From the NCBI RefSeq assembly GCF_039555335.1, contig NC_092628.1, positions 82,052,315 to 82,116,314 on the forward strand: a stretch of DNA of 64,000 bases, given 5' to 3'. The stretch is from Amphiura filiformis. Taxonomy: Eukaryota; Echinodermata; Ophiuroidea; Amphilepidida; Amphiuridae. The position numbers and the translations under genes were made by a program. Of this stretch, positions 1 through 12,700 are shown piece by piece. The notes beneath the pieces were generated by a model. It ran no database searches and had not been told where the DNA came from. It saw only the letters and a list, made by a program, of their open reading frames with translations. How positions within the stretch are numbered: the first letter of the stretch is position 1; the number at the start of each line of letters is the position of its first letter.

Positions 1-387
1 TTAACACTAGGATTTGAAAAAAAGTATCAAGCACTACAATTTGACCTGACATTTACTGAAAAAATGAAAATGATTGCATTTCATTTGGCCGAGAAAATTA
101 ATTTTACATTGAAAATCAAAACGTAACTCAAAATTTAGCTCGTTTCAACACCAAATTCGATCGTTTGTATTGCCACATTAAATGACTGAGTGAGCCTTGC
201 TAAACAAAAGAATCGGTTGTCCAGGTTGCTAACTGTATTCAACATAACGTGAACCACTTAAGCTATAGTACTTATTATGTGTAGGGCAGTTGTAGAACTA
301 GCCCCGTTCACAAGCGGCGACGCCTCTTGAATAGCGAGCGAAGCGAGCACCGAGCGTAGGAATATCTTGGATCATCATATGTGATGG

Positions 388-632
388 TGATGCGATCAAG
401 CAAAATCAGTCGGAACTCGGAAATATAAAATTTTCAGTTTCTTATAGAATAATAAAAAGCATTTACAAAGCTGCCTTTTGCAGAATACCCCATTAAAATT
501 AAACAACCAGTTCCAAAGATATGAGCAATTAAAGTGTTTCCAAAACAATAGGAAACAAAAATATTTTCTTTGTTTGGCTATATCTCAAAATCAATATTTC
601 CGAGTTGCGACTGATTTTACTTGATCGCATCA
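388..632. mobile_element. MITE-like element with about 40-bp terminal inverted repeats
   Basis: TGATGCGATCAAGCAAAATC at the left end is mirrored near 592-631 by a close reverse complement. There is no coding potential. It is a non-autonomous DNA transposon of unassigned family. The stretch before it (1-387) holds nothing I recognise. Confidence 0.6.
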
Positions 633-672
633 CATAATTATGTTAATGTTAATGAGATGTTAGGGAGCTTAA

Positions 673-1010
673 AGGAGTATTTCGTGATCCTAGCATCCTC
701 TATTTATGTCATTTTTCATTAGATATCCACGAAAAAAACCTATTCCCAAAATTTCAGTTGATTCCAATTTTGCTTTCGCAAGTTATGCATGTTTATGTGT
801 ATTACACTGCTCCATAGACAATGCGTTGTAATTTCGTTCTGGTGCACCAGAACGAAATTCAAATTTCACGATATCTTTGCTAAACGAATTAATCTGCAAG
901 AAATAGTTTGTACATAAACATTATGTAGCCAGAGGTTTCCAGTGATATAAAAATCTCAACTTTTTTTGAGAAAAGTGGGGGGATGAGGCTGTGGATCACG
1001 AAATGCCCTT
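673..1010 (+). mobile_element. MITE family A, copy 1 (TTAA-flanked)
   Basis: The ends read AGGAGTATTTCGTGATCC and, inverted, GGATCACGAAATGCCCTT, with TTAA on both sides (669-672 and 1011-1014). The centre holds a perfect palindrome around GGTGCACC. It matches the copies at 2118-2455 (opposite orientation) and 28811-29066. TTAA flanks suggest a piggyBac-type mobiliser, which is an inference. Confidence 0.7.
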
Positions 1011-1065
1011 TTAAAGGGGTCCCCTATATCCATATACGATGGATTTTTGTGAATTTCCTTGAACA

Positions 1066-1115
1066 GTCGACTTCGGTTGTATATATAAATGCGCTTTTAT
1101 AAATGCGCACGTGAC
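1066..1115. repeat. 50-bp block repeated in inverse at 3079-3128
   Basis: The block starts GTCGACTTCGG and ends GCGCACGTGAC. Its exact or near-exact reverse complement lies at 3079-3128. It may be a terminal repeat of a larger composite element that encloses MITE A copy 2. Confidence 0.65.
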
Positions 1116-1327
1116 CAGATGGCCAGCGCCATATTTGCATTACATCACTGTCAATCACTGAAATGGCGACCATTGAAGGAGTGGCTACAGTTGTGACCTT
1201 GTTTCGTGGGTAGCACTGGCAGGGAACATTGGCTGGAGGTTCGATGCTAAAAATTTGCAAGGATAAATCATGGATATCGAAGGATCATGATTATTGCACA
1301 GCACCCCCATGTACAAACATAACTAAT

Positions 1328-1343
1328 GTTTATTTATTTATTT

Positions 1344-1422
<79 letters not shown>

Positions 1423-1424
1423 TT
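1328..1424. repeat. (TTTA)n microsatellite
   Basis: About 24 uninterrupted TTTA units. The open frames across it encode only Leu/Phe/Ile/Tyr repeats and are not genes. Confidence 0.95.
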
Positions 1425-2113
1425 CGACGAAAAACGAAAACCCTGTTCTATTTTGAACAAATTGGGAAACAAATTTTTCCTGTACAAATGAATGCCGACC
1501 CCAAATTTCGGAAATTTCAGGACAATTTTTTTTTGTATTTTCTCAAATTGAAATTTATTTACAGATTTTTGTAATTTTTTGGGTTATTTAAAAAATTTTA
1601 AAAAAATACCAACCGACCGACCGACCCTACTTGAAAGGTCCGTTCGCCCGTAGAACAGGGTTTCTCTCTTTCTCGCCTTACTTATAATTTTATAAATATT
1701 ATTTGTCCCCCCTTCCCCAAAACCACCCCTCCCCCTTTTACACTCATAAATTAATTGTTTTTTTGCTAACTCTCCCCTTCCGTGTAAAGTAAAACTTTAT
1801 AAGCCGGTTGAATCAAACTGAACAAAATTGACGTATACAATTACAATATAATACCACGACAATAATGTGTATGACGAGATCTAACTTACTAGCTGAATAA
1901 ACCTCAAACCATGCATCACATACGTGATTGTACGTCAAATTGTCATATAACGTATGAGCGTGATGTATAGTATACGAGTCTTCCTCAACATCTTCCAGCC
2001 GGGATGATTAGATCATGTACAGTCATCTACGTATTTAGACTCTAAATTGTACGTCAAAGGGTGACAAAGGGAATACAGATTACCGATTTAGCATGGGGGA
2101 CACAAAAAGGTGC
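1425..2113. other. Non-coding stretch, no gene seen
   Basis: AT-rich sequence with a short inverted pair (CCCTGTTCTA near 1440 and TAGAACAGGG near 1651) and a CCGA-repeat tract near 1612. No exon, RNA gene or known element is evident. Confidence 0.5.
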
Positions 2114-2117
2114 TTAA

Positions 2118-2455
2118 AGGGGCATTTCGTGATCCACAGCCTCATCCCCTCACTTTTCTCAAAAAAAGTTGAGATTTTTAAATCACTGGAAACCTCTGGC
2201 TACATAATGTTTATGTACAAAATATTTCTTGCAGATTAATTCGTTTTGCAAAGATATCGTGAAATTTGAATTTCGTTCTGGTGCACCAGAACGAAATTAC
2301 AACGCATTGTCTATGGAGCAGTGTAATACACATAATCATGCATAACTCGCAAACGCAATATCGGAATCAACTGAAATTTTGGGAATATGCTTTTTTCGTG
2401 GATATCTACTGAAAAATGTCATAAAAAGAGGATGCTAGGATCACGAAATACTCCT
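2118..2455 (-). mobile_element. MITE family A, copy 2 (inverted)
   Basis: It is the reverse complement of copy 1 over nearly its full length, with TTAA at 2114-2117 and 2456-2459. The stretch from here to 3164 shows only a G run near 2626 and the inverted block at 3079-3128. Confidence 0.7.
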
Positions 2456-3164
2456 TTAAAAACACATTTTGAATTTGTTTTTTTGTCCATTTGCGAGCGA
2501 ATGAGTAAGTTAGAGTTGAGGAGGTCGGGCGGGGACATCTAGCCTATTAGTTTGAGAGGGTCATTATTCCGAAAAGGGCTGAAGTTATAGTTTCCTCAGA
2601 TTTATGTTCATTGGCGGCACTACGGGGGGGGGGGGATACTTATCTTGACTCCCAAATAAATAAATCCATGACCCCTTCCTTCCGAAGAAAATGACACCCC
2701 CCTAAGTTCCCTACGTGCAAACATTATCAAATAACATCATCGGCAGCTACCCAGTTCTGACCTTAATGCCAGTAAGAATCACATTTCGTCATCAATATGG
2801 CCAATTGCCACGCCCATTTAGCACGGAAATAATGAAATATAAGTTTTAAATCAGCTATATCTAGCTTTTCCGTCATAAATTTTTTTTTTCCGTAATGGAA
2901 AATCCAAATAAAGAGTTTATGTTTCGGGTCAAATTATTTTGCCCTTTGCAATCAATGCCACTATTTTGCAAAAGCAATTTTCCTTGTAACCTGTCATTTT
3001 CGTCTATACTTTTGCGTGTGGAATTTGTGCACATCCGGGTACCTTACATCGTTGAACACGGTATGGCGACTTGTAGATGTCACGTGCGCATTTATAAAAG
3101 CGCATTTATATATACAACCGAAGTCGACTGTTGAAGACAATGGGCTATTCCAGAAAATATATGC

Positions 3165-3459
3165 ACACCCCCTATAGAGGAGTTCGGATTTCCGGACTTT
3201 TTGTCCAGTCGTGACTGTTGGAAATCCAGACTTTTTAAGTGTCCAAAGACGAAAAAATCCAGCAGAAAAATAGTTCAAAATCAGAAATCCTCAATTTGAG
3301 AGCTCATTTGGAACATTTCCATGATTTTCCTTCATTTAAATTGGATTTCCAGGCTTTTTAAAGTGACATTAACCACTGGAATTCCAATCGTTTTCAGAAA
3401 GCAGACTTGGAAATCCAGACCTTTCTATGATTGAAAAGTTACTCCTCTATAGGGGGTGT
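3165..3459. mobile_element. Short TIR element, about 290 bp
   Basis: The ends are ACACCCCCTATAGAGGAGT and its reverse complement ACTCCTCTATAGGGGGTGT. The interior repeats short GGAAATCCAGAC-like motifs on both strands. It is non-coding and of unassigned family. Confidence 0.7.
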
Positions 3460-3716
3460 CCACTTGATTTCTAGAATTGCTCAATCGCCAGGAATAGTAA
3501 CGTTGTTGAGCCCCATTTCATAGAAAGGTGCCAAACGTCACCCATTGGTTTTTACGTTTTTTACTTAGTATCGCGAACGATGCCTGCATATACAAGGGAT
3601 GCAGTATAGACTGCCGTTTTCCATGCTTTTCTTTGTCCAGTATTGTGTATTATATTATTTTATAATTTGTAAGTTATTATCTATTATCATTTGAATGATT
3701 AATATTATAATTACAG

Positions 3717-3773
3717 ATGCACCTGGTTCTACAGCAAATCCAAATGTTTCTAATAGGCCTCCTGATTCCGGAA
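3717..3773 (+). CDS. Small Pro/Asn/Ser-rich exon (candidate)
   Basis: A 57-bp exon between an acceptor (TTACAG) and a consensus donor (GTAAGT), phase 1-1. With its split first codon it reads D/A-APGSTANPNVSNRPPDSG. It shares an NP.(V/T)SNRP core with the exon at 12339-12377, so both look like repeats of one linker exon. The LTR element at 4071 lies in the intron between them. It is too short for domain assignment and could belong to an upstream gene. Confidence 0.5.
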
Positions 3774-6700
3774 GTAAGTTGCAGTTGATAACTTTATTTT
3801 GTTGGGAGTGGTTTCTTATTTTATGTTCAATTCTTCTTCTCTTAGTTCTAGCCATATAATTTTTAAGCTAGACTTCATGCAGCAATTTCCATGAGCCTGG
3901 TCAATCCTAACACAAACGTTTAATTATCACGGTGTACTCGTTATATTTTGTTAATTCAACGATTTAAGTATTTGAATATATGAATACAAAAGCCACCCAA
4001 GTCCATACTTTGGCCAAATTGAGTTAAGCATGGGAAATTGTTGCTATACATAGGCCTGTCATAATTATGTTGTTACGATGTCGTACTTGACTCAAGGCCA
4101 AAATCACCTTTTACCCGAACTCACACGAATGCACAACACAAATACACTGTTTATTTAAGCTAACAAAATCTAAGTCTTTAATTGAAAACAGAGTATGATT
4201 GGTACATATAATAACAATATCGCATATACAATAAAATCACACAATGACAGTTTTACTCTATGACTACTTAACCAGCTGTCTTCTTGTTGGTGATCCTAGA
4301 GTTCTTGCAATGTTCTGGACGACTGATGTAATATATCCTTATTCGCTTGTCCTGCGAAGTCCAGTGTACACTTGCGCTTATAAATCCTTGCGTATAAAAT
4401 CCTCATACGAAAATGACGATGCTTTCTCCAATCTCCTTTGCGCTGTTATCTCCACAAATATATCTCCTTGCGCTGCTTTCTCCTCAAATATATCTCCTTG
4501 CGCTGCTTTCTCCAAAAATGGTGTTTCTTTCACCAATCACTCTTTTCCAGGGAACCGGTTTCTTTAACACAGCTCCACTGTTTCTTGACAGATGCGTGGC
4601 CTTCACAAACCCAGCAAACTCCAGCAATTTGACAGAAGAACTTTTAATCCTTTGATGAGGAAGAGCACTTTTGTGTGCTCGCTGTCTTCTTCGTTGCTGT
4701 ATTAAAATTAGCTCAATTATTGGCTATATAAACTGGTTAAAATGTACTTCTTTTTGAAGCACGAAGACCATCACACACATGTGGAATATCTCAATCTCCC
4801 ATGGCATTCTGTAAAGTCCCAACAAAAGCCTCAAGCTTTTTATATCAGTACTCATGCAAAAAACCCATCATCTATAAATAAAACCATTACTTCAATCACA
4901 TTTTCACAACATTGCTGCAATCTTGGGATTTCCCAAGATTAATTATACACATTCACCTTTCACATTACATCACTTCCTGGGGGGTTTTCCTGATGGTGCA
5001 ATAATGAACTGGGGCTTTCCAAGTTCCAAACATAGCTCTGACTTTGTTTACAATAATTTGGGGAATACCAAAATGACTTTCCACACCATTGTCTTGCACG
5101 TACAAGGGGGTTTCCCATCTCATGAAATACTTTCAGCTTGTAAACAAAGTTAAATAATCAAATTAAATTAAATTACTCAGGGCACATCACACCCTCCCCC
5201 TTAAAAGAAGAAAGTTCGAATGTAATGAAAACTTTCTTAAGTGTTTTTTTTCTTTTACATCAACTTCAACATATTATTAACTTTGAGTATTTAACTCATC
5301 ATACACAGTGACTACTTGTCACACACAACTTCCCTTTAAAAGGAAATGTTTGTTTGTCAGTTTTATGCAATTCTGGACAGGGCATCAGCCATTACATTGT
5401 CTTTTCCCTTAATATGTTTGATGTCCAGATTGTACTCTTGCAAGGTCAAACTCCACCTCACCAGTCTTTGGTTTTTGTTCTTCATCCTGTTGATGAAGGT
5501 GAGGGATTGTGATCTGTGAAAACAAGCACAGGGTATACTGTGGTACCCAAATACACATCAAAATGTAGCAATGCTAATAGCAATGCTAGACACTCCTTCT
5601 CAATTGTGGAGTAATTTCTCTGGTGCTTGTTGAACTTCCTTGAAAAGTAACAAATGGGGTGATCTATTTGATCTTCACCCTCTTGCATCACAACACCTCC
5701 ACAGCCTATGTCACTGGCATCAACAGTCAACTTGAACTGCTTCTGAAAATCAGGTGCAGTAAGCACTGGTGAACTCATGAGTATCGATTTGACTTTGTGA
5801 AAAGCATTTTCACACTGTTCTGACCAAATGAATTTTGCATCTTTCTTCAACAAATCAGTCAAAGGACTTGCTATCTCTGAAAAGTTTGGGCAGAACTTTC
5901 TATAATAGCCAACCATTCCTAGAAATCTCATGAGTGCCTTCTTGTTTACAGGTGTGGGGTATTGCTCAATTGCTTCAACTTTGGCTTTGATAGGTTTCAC
6001 CTGACCTTGACCTACAACATATCCTAAGTATGTGACTGTGGCATGGCAAAACTCACTTTTTACCAGATTGACTGTCAACTGTACTTCAGACAGCTTCTCA
6101 AACAATTGATGGAGTTGTTCCATGTGTTGTTCCCAAGTTTGACTGTAAACAATCAAATCATCTACATACGCTTCACATCCCTCTATGTCTGCCACAATTT
6201 GATTTACCATTCTCTGAAAGGTTGCGGGTGCATTTTTCAACCCAAATGGCATGACTTTGTATTGGTAAAGACCAAACGGTGTACAAAAAGCAGAAATCTC
6301 TTTGGCACGGTCTGTGAGTGGAACCTGCCAGTACCCTTTCAAAAGATCAAATTTGCTAACAAATTTTGCATTTCCAATTTTGTCTATGCAATCATCAATT
6401 CTTGGAATTGGATACGAGTCTGTCTTTGAATGAACATTTGCAGCTCTCATATCTGCCACTAATCGGTATGAACCATCAGGCTTGGGAACAAGAATGCATG
6501 GTGAACTCCACTCACTACTACTTGGTTCTATGATATCATTGTCTAGCATATAATTAATCTCATTTTTGAGATGTTCCATTTTCAATGGATTGACTCTGTA
6601 AGGATGCTGCTTGATTGGTTTTGTATCACCAACATCTACATCATGAAATGCAGCATTTGTTCTACTTGGCGTATCAGGAAATATATTGTCAAATTTGTGA

Positions 6701-9700
6701 ATCAAATTTGCAATTTGACTTTGTTGATCTTGAGAAAGATGACCTAACTTTGAGTCCAAATTAGTGAGCACATCAGAATTGTTCAATTTTACATTATACT
6801 CCTTGTGCTCTGGCTCTTTATCCTGATCAGAATTGTCATCTTTACTCTTGTCTACATTGGCGATTCTGTCTACATCGGCATGTTTGTCTACATTATCAGC
6901 ATGTTTTACTGTACACACAGGTTTTGAAATGCCACTGTCACTTCTTTCAACATACTCTTTTAGCATATTTATGTGGCATAACTGCCTGCTCTTGCGTCTA
7001 CCAGGAGTCTTGATAATATAATCTACTTCACCCACTTTTGACTCTACTTCACATGGGCCATGATATCTGGCTTGTAATGGGTGTCCTGGAATTGGAAACA
7101 GTACTAGAACTTTGTCACCTGGTTTGAACACTCTCTCTTTGGCATGTTTATCATACCATTGCTTCATTTTGGCCTGACCCTGTTTCAAGTTTTCTTTGGC
7201 GATATCAGTTACTCTGTTAAGCCTATGCTTAAAATTGGAGACATAATCCAACAAATTGATATCTGATTTCTCATTGAGCCACTTTTCTTTCAACAACTTT
7301 AAGGGCCCGCGCACTGTGTGTCCAAACACTAACTCAAAAGGACTAAATCCTAAAGTTTCCTGAACAGCTTCCCTAGCAGCAAACAACAACAAGTGTACTC
7401 CCTCATCCCAGTCCCTCTGAAATTCCAAACAGTATGTTCTGATCATGTTTTTCAAAGTTTGGTGGAACCTTTCTAGTGCACCTTGTGATTCTGGATGGTA
7501 AGCACTTGAGGTATACTGTTCTATACCTAATTGATACATGACCTGCTGAAATACTCCAGATGTAAAGTTTGATCCTTGATCTGACTGTATGGACTTGGGG
7601 AGCCCCACAAATGTGAAGAACTTGGTTAAAGCTTTCACTATAGTCACTGCTTTAATATTTCTCAAGGGTATGGCTTCAGGAAAGCGTGTTGACGCGCACA
7701 TAATTGTCAGAAGGTATTGATTACCTGACTTAGTCTTTGGTAGGGGGCCTACACAATCAATAATAACCCTACTAAATGGTTCATCAAAGGCTGGAATTGG
7801 CTTTAATGGAGCAGGAGGTATTTTCTGATTTGGCTTCCCTACTACTTGGCATATGTGACATGTTTTGCAATATTCAGAAACATCTTTTCTGTGAGTGGGC
7901 CACCAGAAATGTCTCAGAATTCTTTCATGAGTTTTCTTAACACCCAAATGCCCTGCCATGGGACTATCATGTGCTATGTTAATTACTTCAGTGTGGTATA
8001 CTTTTGGTACCACAATTTGGTGCACTACCTTCCACTCTTCATCGGCAGGAACATCAAGAGGGCGCCATTTTCTCATTAGCACACCATCTTGTTTGTAAAA
8101 ACAGACAGAATTTTGTTCTGCTTCTTCTAGGGTCAATGCCCTTTGATTGATCTCTTTGAGTTCTGGGTCATTTTGTTGCTCCAGAATCAGCTTGTCATGA
8201 CTTAATGGGTCTTTCATGGTTTCCCCAATTTGTTCATGCTCAGAGGCTGCGTCCTCTTTAGGGGCATTTTTATCCCCAGGAGAAGGAAGTTTATCTTCTT
8301 TCTCATTCAACTTTGACACAAATGTGTCTTCCAAATTGTAGCCTAAGTCATCAATTTGGTTGTCCTCAATTGTTTCTAATGAGGCTCTCTTACTCATTGC
8401 CCGTGTCACTGCACATGCAGGAAATATCTCCTCTTCCTCACTATTATCATCCTGTAAACAGGGCTTATCTGTGACTATTGGGTCAGGAAAAACCTTCCCC
8501 TGCCAGATCATTTCCTAGCAACATGGACACTCCCTTGACTGGCAATTCATGTCTAACTCCTATGGTTACAGGACCAGAAACTAAGTCAGATGTCAAGTTA
8601 ATTTTGTGGAGAGGTACATTAAGTATTTCCATCCCAATACCCTGGATCAAAGCATTACCTGCTGAACTATCCTCATTAAAGGGCAAAGTTCCTTCCAGAA
8701 TCATAGACCGTGCACAACACGTATCTCGCACAATTTTAATGGGCTTTGGACTACCATTATCACCAAGTGATACCACTCCCTCTAACACAAATGGTTCAAA
8801 TTCTTCACACACCTTGTCTGTCTCATTTCCCTTTTGTGGGAATTCTTGTTTCTTGATTTGACTGACTTGTTTCTTTGACACAAGTGACACTGCACATCCT
8901 ACAGTATTACTAGCAGTTTGCTGCTGTTTTTGTGCGTCTTGTCTGCCTTTTAAGAAATAACACTGGGTCATTGTATGCCCTGGTCTCTTACAATGAGTAC
9001 ACGTTACTTTGGCTTTAAATTCAGTCCCAAATTTTGCTCTGTTACCTGAACTCCCTGGGGTCCCTCTACCACCAGCACTATGCTGTGAATTAGACTGAGG
9101 TCTCCCTTCTTGTGTACCACCCTGATTTGCTCTAGGTTGGTTATGGCTGAACCTGTTTGAATAACTTCTGTTATGACTAAATTTACTCCCATTCAATTTG
9201 TGAGTTAAGCCATAGTCGTCCGCCATTGTCGCCGCTTCATTTAGCGTCTTAATTTTGCTAGCGCTTTCATCCAAATGAGTTTTTATGTCAACGTGGACAC
9301 ATTTCTTGAACTCTTCTATAAGAACTAATTGCTTAAGTTGGCCGAAATCATCTTTGACTTCTTTTGACCCAAGCCATCTGTCAAACATTTGTTCTTTTAC
9401 TCTAGCAAATTCTACATGGGTTTGATCTGCTTGCTTTCTTGAATCTCTGAACTTTTGTCTGTATGCTTCAGGCACCAGTTCATAGGCCTTGAGAACTGCC
9501 TGTTTGACTTCTTCATAATCATTACACTTCTCTATTGGTAGAGCTGAGTAAGTTTCCCTGGCCTTCCCCACAAAACTACTTTGTAACAGTAGGGTCCAAT
9601 GCTCTGGAGGCCATTTCAAATTTGTAGCTACCTTTTCAAAATGTTGAAAGTACTCGTCAACTTCTTTCTCTTTGAATTTAGGCACAAGCTTTACATACTT

Positions 9701-12700
9701 TGTAACATCAAACCCTGACTTTGACTTTGAGGAGAAACTTGATGAGTATTTTTCACCTAGTTTTGCTAACTTCTCTTGTTCAAACTCAATTTCTTTTTCT
9801 TTCAAATGTGCTTCCATTTGAATCTTAGCTAGTTTTTCCTTTTCTTCCATATCCAATTTTTGTTTTTCAAGTTCTAATTTTGCTACTTTTTCCTTTTCTT
9901 CTGTTTCTAATTTGTGGTGCTCAAGCGCCATCTTTTCTTGGCGTGCTTTTTCTTCCATTTCTAGTTTCTGTTGTTTTTCTTTATTTTCATTCTCTAATTT
10001 GATCATTTCCAGTTTTTCTTTTTGGTCCATTTCTATTTTCTTTTGGTCCATTTCCATTTTCTTCATTTCTAATTGAATTTCCAGCTCTTTCAATTTAAAT
10101 GCCGAATCCCCTCAATTTCAGTTTCTACTGCACGTTTCTCTTCCAAATAGGAATCATCAAAATATCTTCCCCGACCAAAACATCAATCAAGGCATTTTTG
10201 ATTATTTGCTTTCTTGTAGCTTGCTTTACTTTCAAGTCATAATGTTTAGCAAATGCTAATAAATCAGGCTTCTTCAACTCATCAAACTTCTCCCAATTTA
10301 TAGTTTCAAGAAACTCTTCTGCTTTGAACTCTGCCATACTGTACTTTCACTTTTAAGACTCAGTAAATTAATGTTAACTTTTTTTTACAGTGTATTATCC
10401 CGGACGCGAGCCCCCAATTTTTGTTACGATGTCGTACTTGACTCAAGGCCAAAATCACCTTTTACCCGAACTCACACGAATGCACAACACAAATACACTG
10501 TTTATTTAAGCTAACAAAATCTAAGTCTTTAATTGAAAACAGAGTATGATTGGTACATATAATAACAATATCGCATATACAATAAAATCACACAATGACA
10601 GTTTTACTCTATGACTACTTAACCAGCTGTCTTCTTGTTGGTGATCCTAGAGTTCTTGCAATGTTCTGGACGACTGATGTAATATATCCTTATTCGCTTG
10701 TCCTGCGAAGTCCAGTGTACACTTGCGCTTATAAATCCTTGCGTATAAAATCCTCATACGAAAATGACGATGCTTTCTCCAATCTCCTTTGCGCTGTTAT
10801 CTCCACAAATATATCTCCTTGCGCTGCTTTCTCCTCAAATATATCTCCTTGCGCTGCTTTCTCCAAAAATGGTGTTTCTTTCACCAATCACTCTGTTTCC
10901 AGGGAACCGGTTTCTTTAACACAGCTCCCCTGTTTCTTGACAGATGCGTGGCCTTCACAAACCCAGCAAACTCCAGCAATTTGACAGAAGAACTTTTAAT
11001 CCTTTGATGAGGAAGAGCACTTTTGTGTGCTCGCTGTCTTCTTCGTTGCTGTATTAAAATTAGCTCAATTATTGGCTATATAAACTGGTTAAAATGTACT
11101 TCTTTTGAAGCACGAAGACCATCACACACATGTGGAGTATCTCAATCTCCCATGGCATTCTGTAAAGTCCCAACAAAAGCCTCAAGCTTTTTATATCAGT
11201 ACTCATGCAAAAAACCCATCATCTATAAATAAAACCATTACTTCAATCACATTTTCACAACATTGCTGCAATCTTGGGATTTCCCAAGATTAATTATACA
11301 CATTCACCTTTCACATTACATCACTTCCTGGGGGGTTTTCCTGATGGTGCAATAATGAACTGGGGCTTTCCAAGTTCCAAACATAGCTCTGACTTTGTTT
11401 ACAATAATTTGGGGAATACCAAAATGACTTTCCACACCATTGTCTTGCACGTACAAGGGGGTTTCCCATCTCATGAAATACTTTCAGCTTGTAAACAAAG
11501 TTAAATAATCAAATTAAATTAAATTACTCAGGGCACATCACAATGTATAAAAGAACAACTCAAATTCATCCTCTGTGTCTATTGAGCATGTGAAAAATAG
11601 CATGTATGAAAGAATCACCCAAATTCCACGATTTGAGTCTTGTAACACATTGATTAAAATCCAGTATGTATAAAAGTCCACTTGTAACACATTCATTGCT
11701 AGAGAGTGACTTTTGAAAAAAAAAAATGGGTTTAATAAAGGAACGTGTGTGGTTTTATTACATGGCAGAATGCTTATCAACATTATACATATGTGTGCTT
11801 TATTTTGTATTATCTTACTAGTGGTAATCTCATTCTAACATTGTTGTCTTTGTATATGATTCAAAAAACCACCCAAGTCCAAAATTTAAAATGAACCCCA
11901 CGAAGTCCCTGAAATGCTAATCGTCATACCTAATACAGGTTAATCCACTCATTTGCACGTAAAACTTGCCATATTGACCAGGTAAATCTAACTGAAGGAA
12001 TTAAAATGATACACAGGTTTTTTCTCTCAAAATCACTTCCCGTGGACTTGGGTGGCTTTTGTATTCATGTATTCGTTTATCTAAACTGCCTCAGAGGCTG
12101 CTTCATTAATAAGCATAAGAATATCATAATGAAATCTTGTATGAAATTGCAATGATTTGAAATGGAACTCATAGGCTATAAATGATGGTTCTGCTTGATG
12201 TTTTAAATGATGTTTTACATTTACACGATTATAAAAAGGTGGCCTAGTGGTTATAGTACTCGCATAACTAGCCTACATGATTTGCATTTAAAATTCACAC
12301 AAACAATGCAAGCTCCATTGTTATTTTCATGTTTACAGGAACAGTTGCCCCGCCAAACCCAACTTCTAATCGGCCAGGTAAGCGTATACAATATATTACT
12401 TTGAATTAGCATTATAACAGCAAGAGGAACTGTCAATGAATAAAAGAGTGCATAACATAGGCAGTGACAATGAAGCATAAATTCTTGTATAAGTCTATGC
12501 ACTTTAATAAGACATTTTTCATTTTTTTTATAACCAAATATTAAATTAAAAGGAACATAAAATAGTAAAATCAAGAGTAACAACGATTGTATTAATAATT
12601 GTCATGTGTCTTATGTATATGGGACCTTAATAAACACAGCCAAAATAAAAAGTCTCCACTAGTTCCATCCCCATTTAATCAGAGCCTGATGAGTTTATGG

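Larger units (their letters stand above)
4071..11542 (-). mobile_element. Gmr1-like Ty3/gypsy LTR retrotransposon
   Basis: A nearly complete minus-strand LTR element inserted between two host exons. It has 1121-bp LTRs at each end, TG...CA termini, a 4-bp ATGT target duplication (4067-4070 and 11543-11546), a primer-binding site, a polypurine tract, gag with a CCHC knuckle, and pol with integrase before reverse transcriptase. That order is the hallmark of Gmr1-like elements of deuterostomes. The LTRs differ at only about five places, so the insertion is young. The body looks almost whole, with perhaps two breaks. Confidence 0.93.

Noticed and set aside
1229-1574. Open frames of Leu/Phe/Ile/Tyr repeats
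   Set aside because: They are translations of the (TTTA)n microsatellite.
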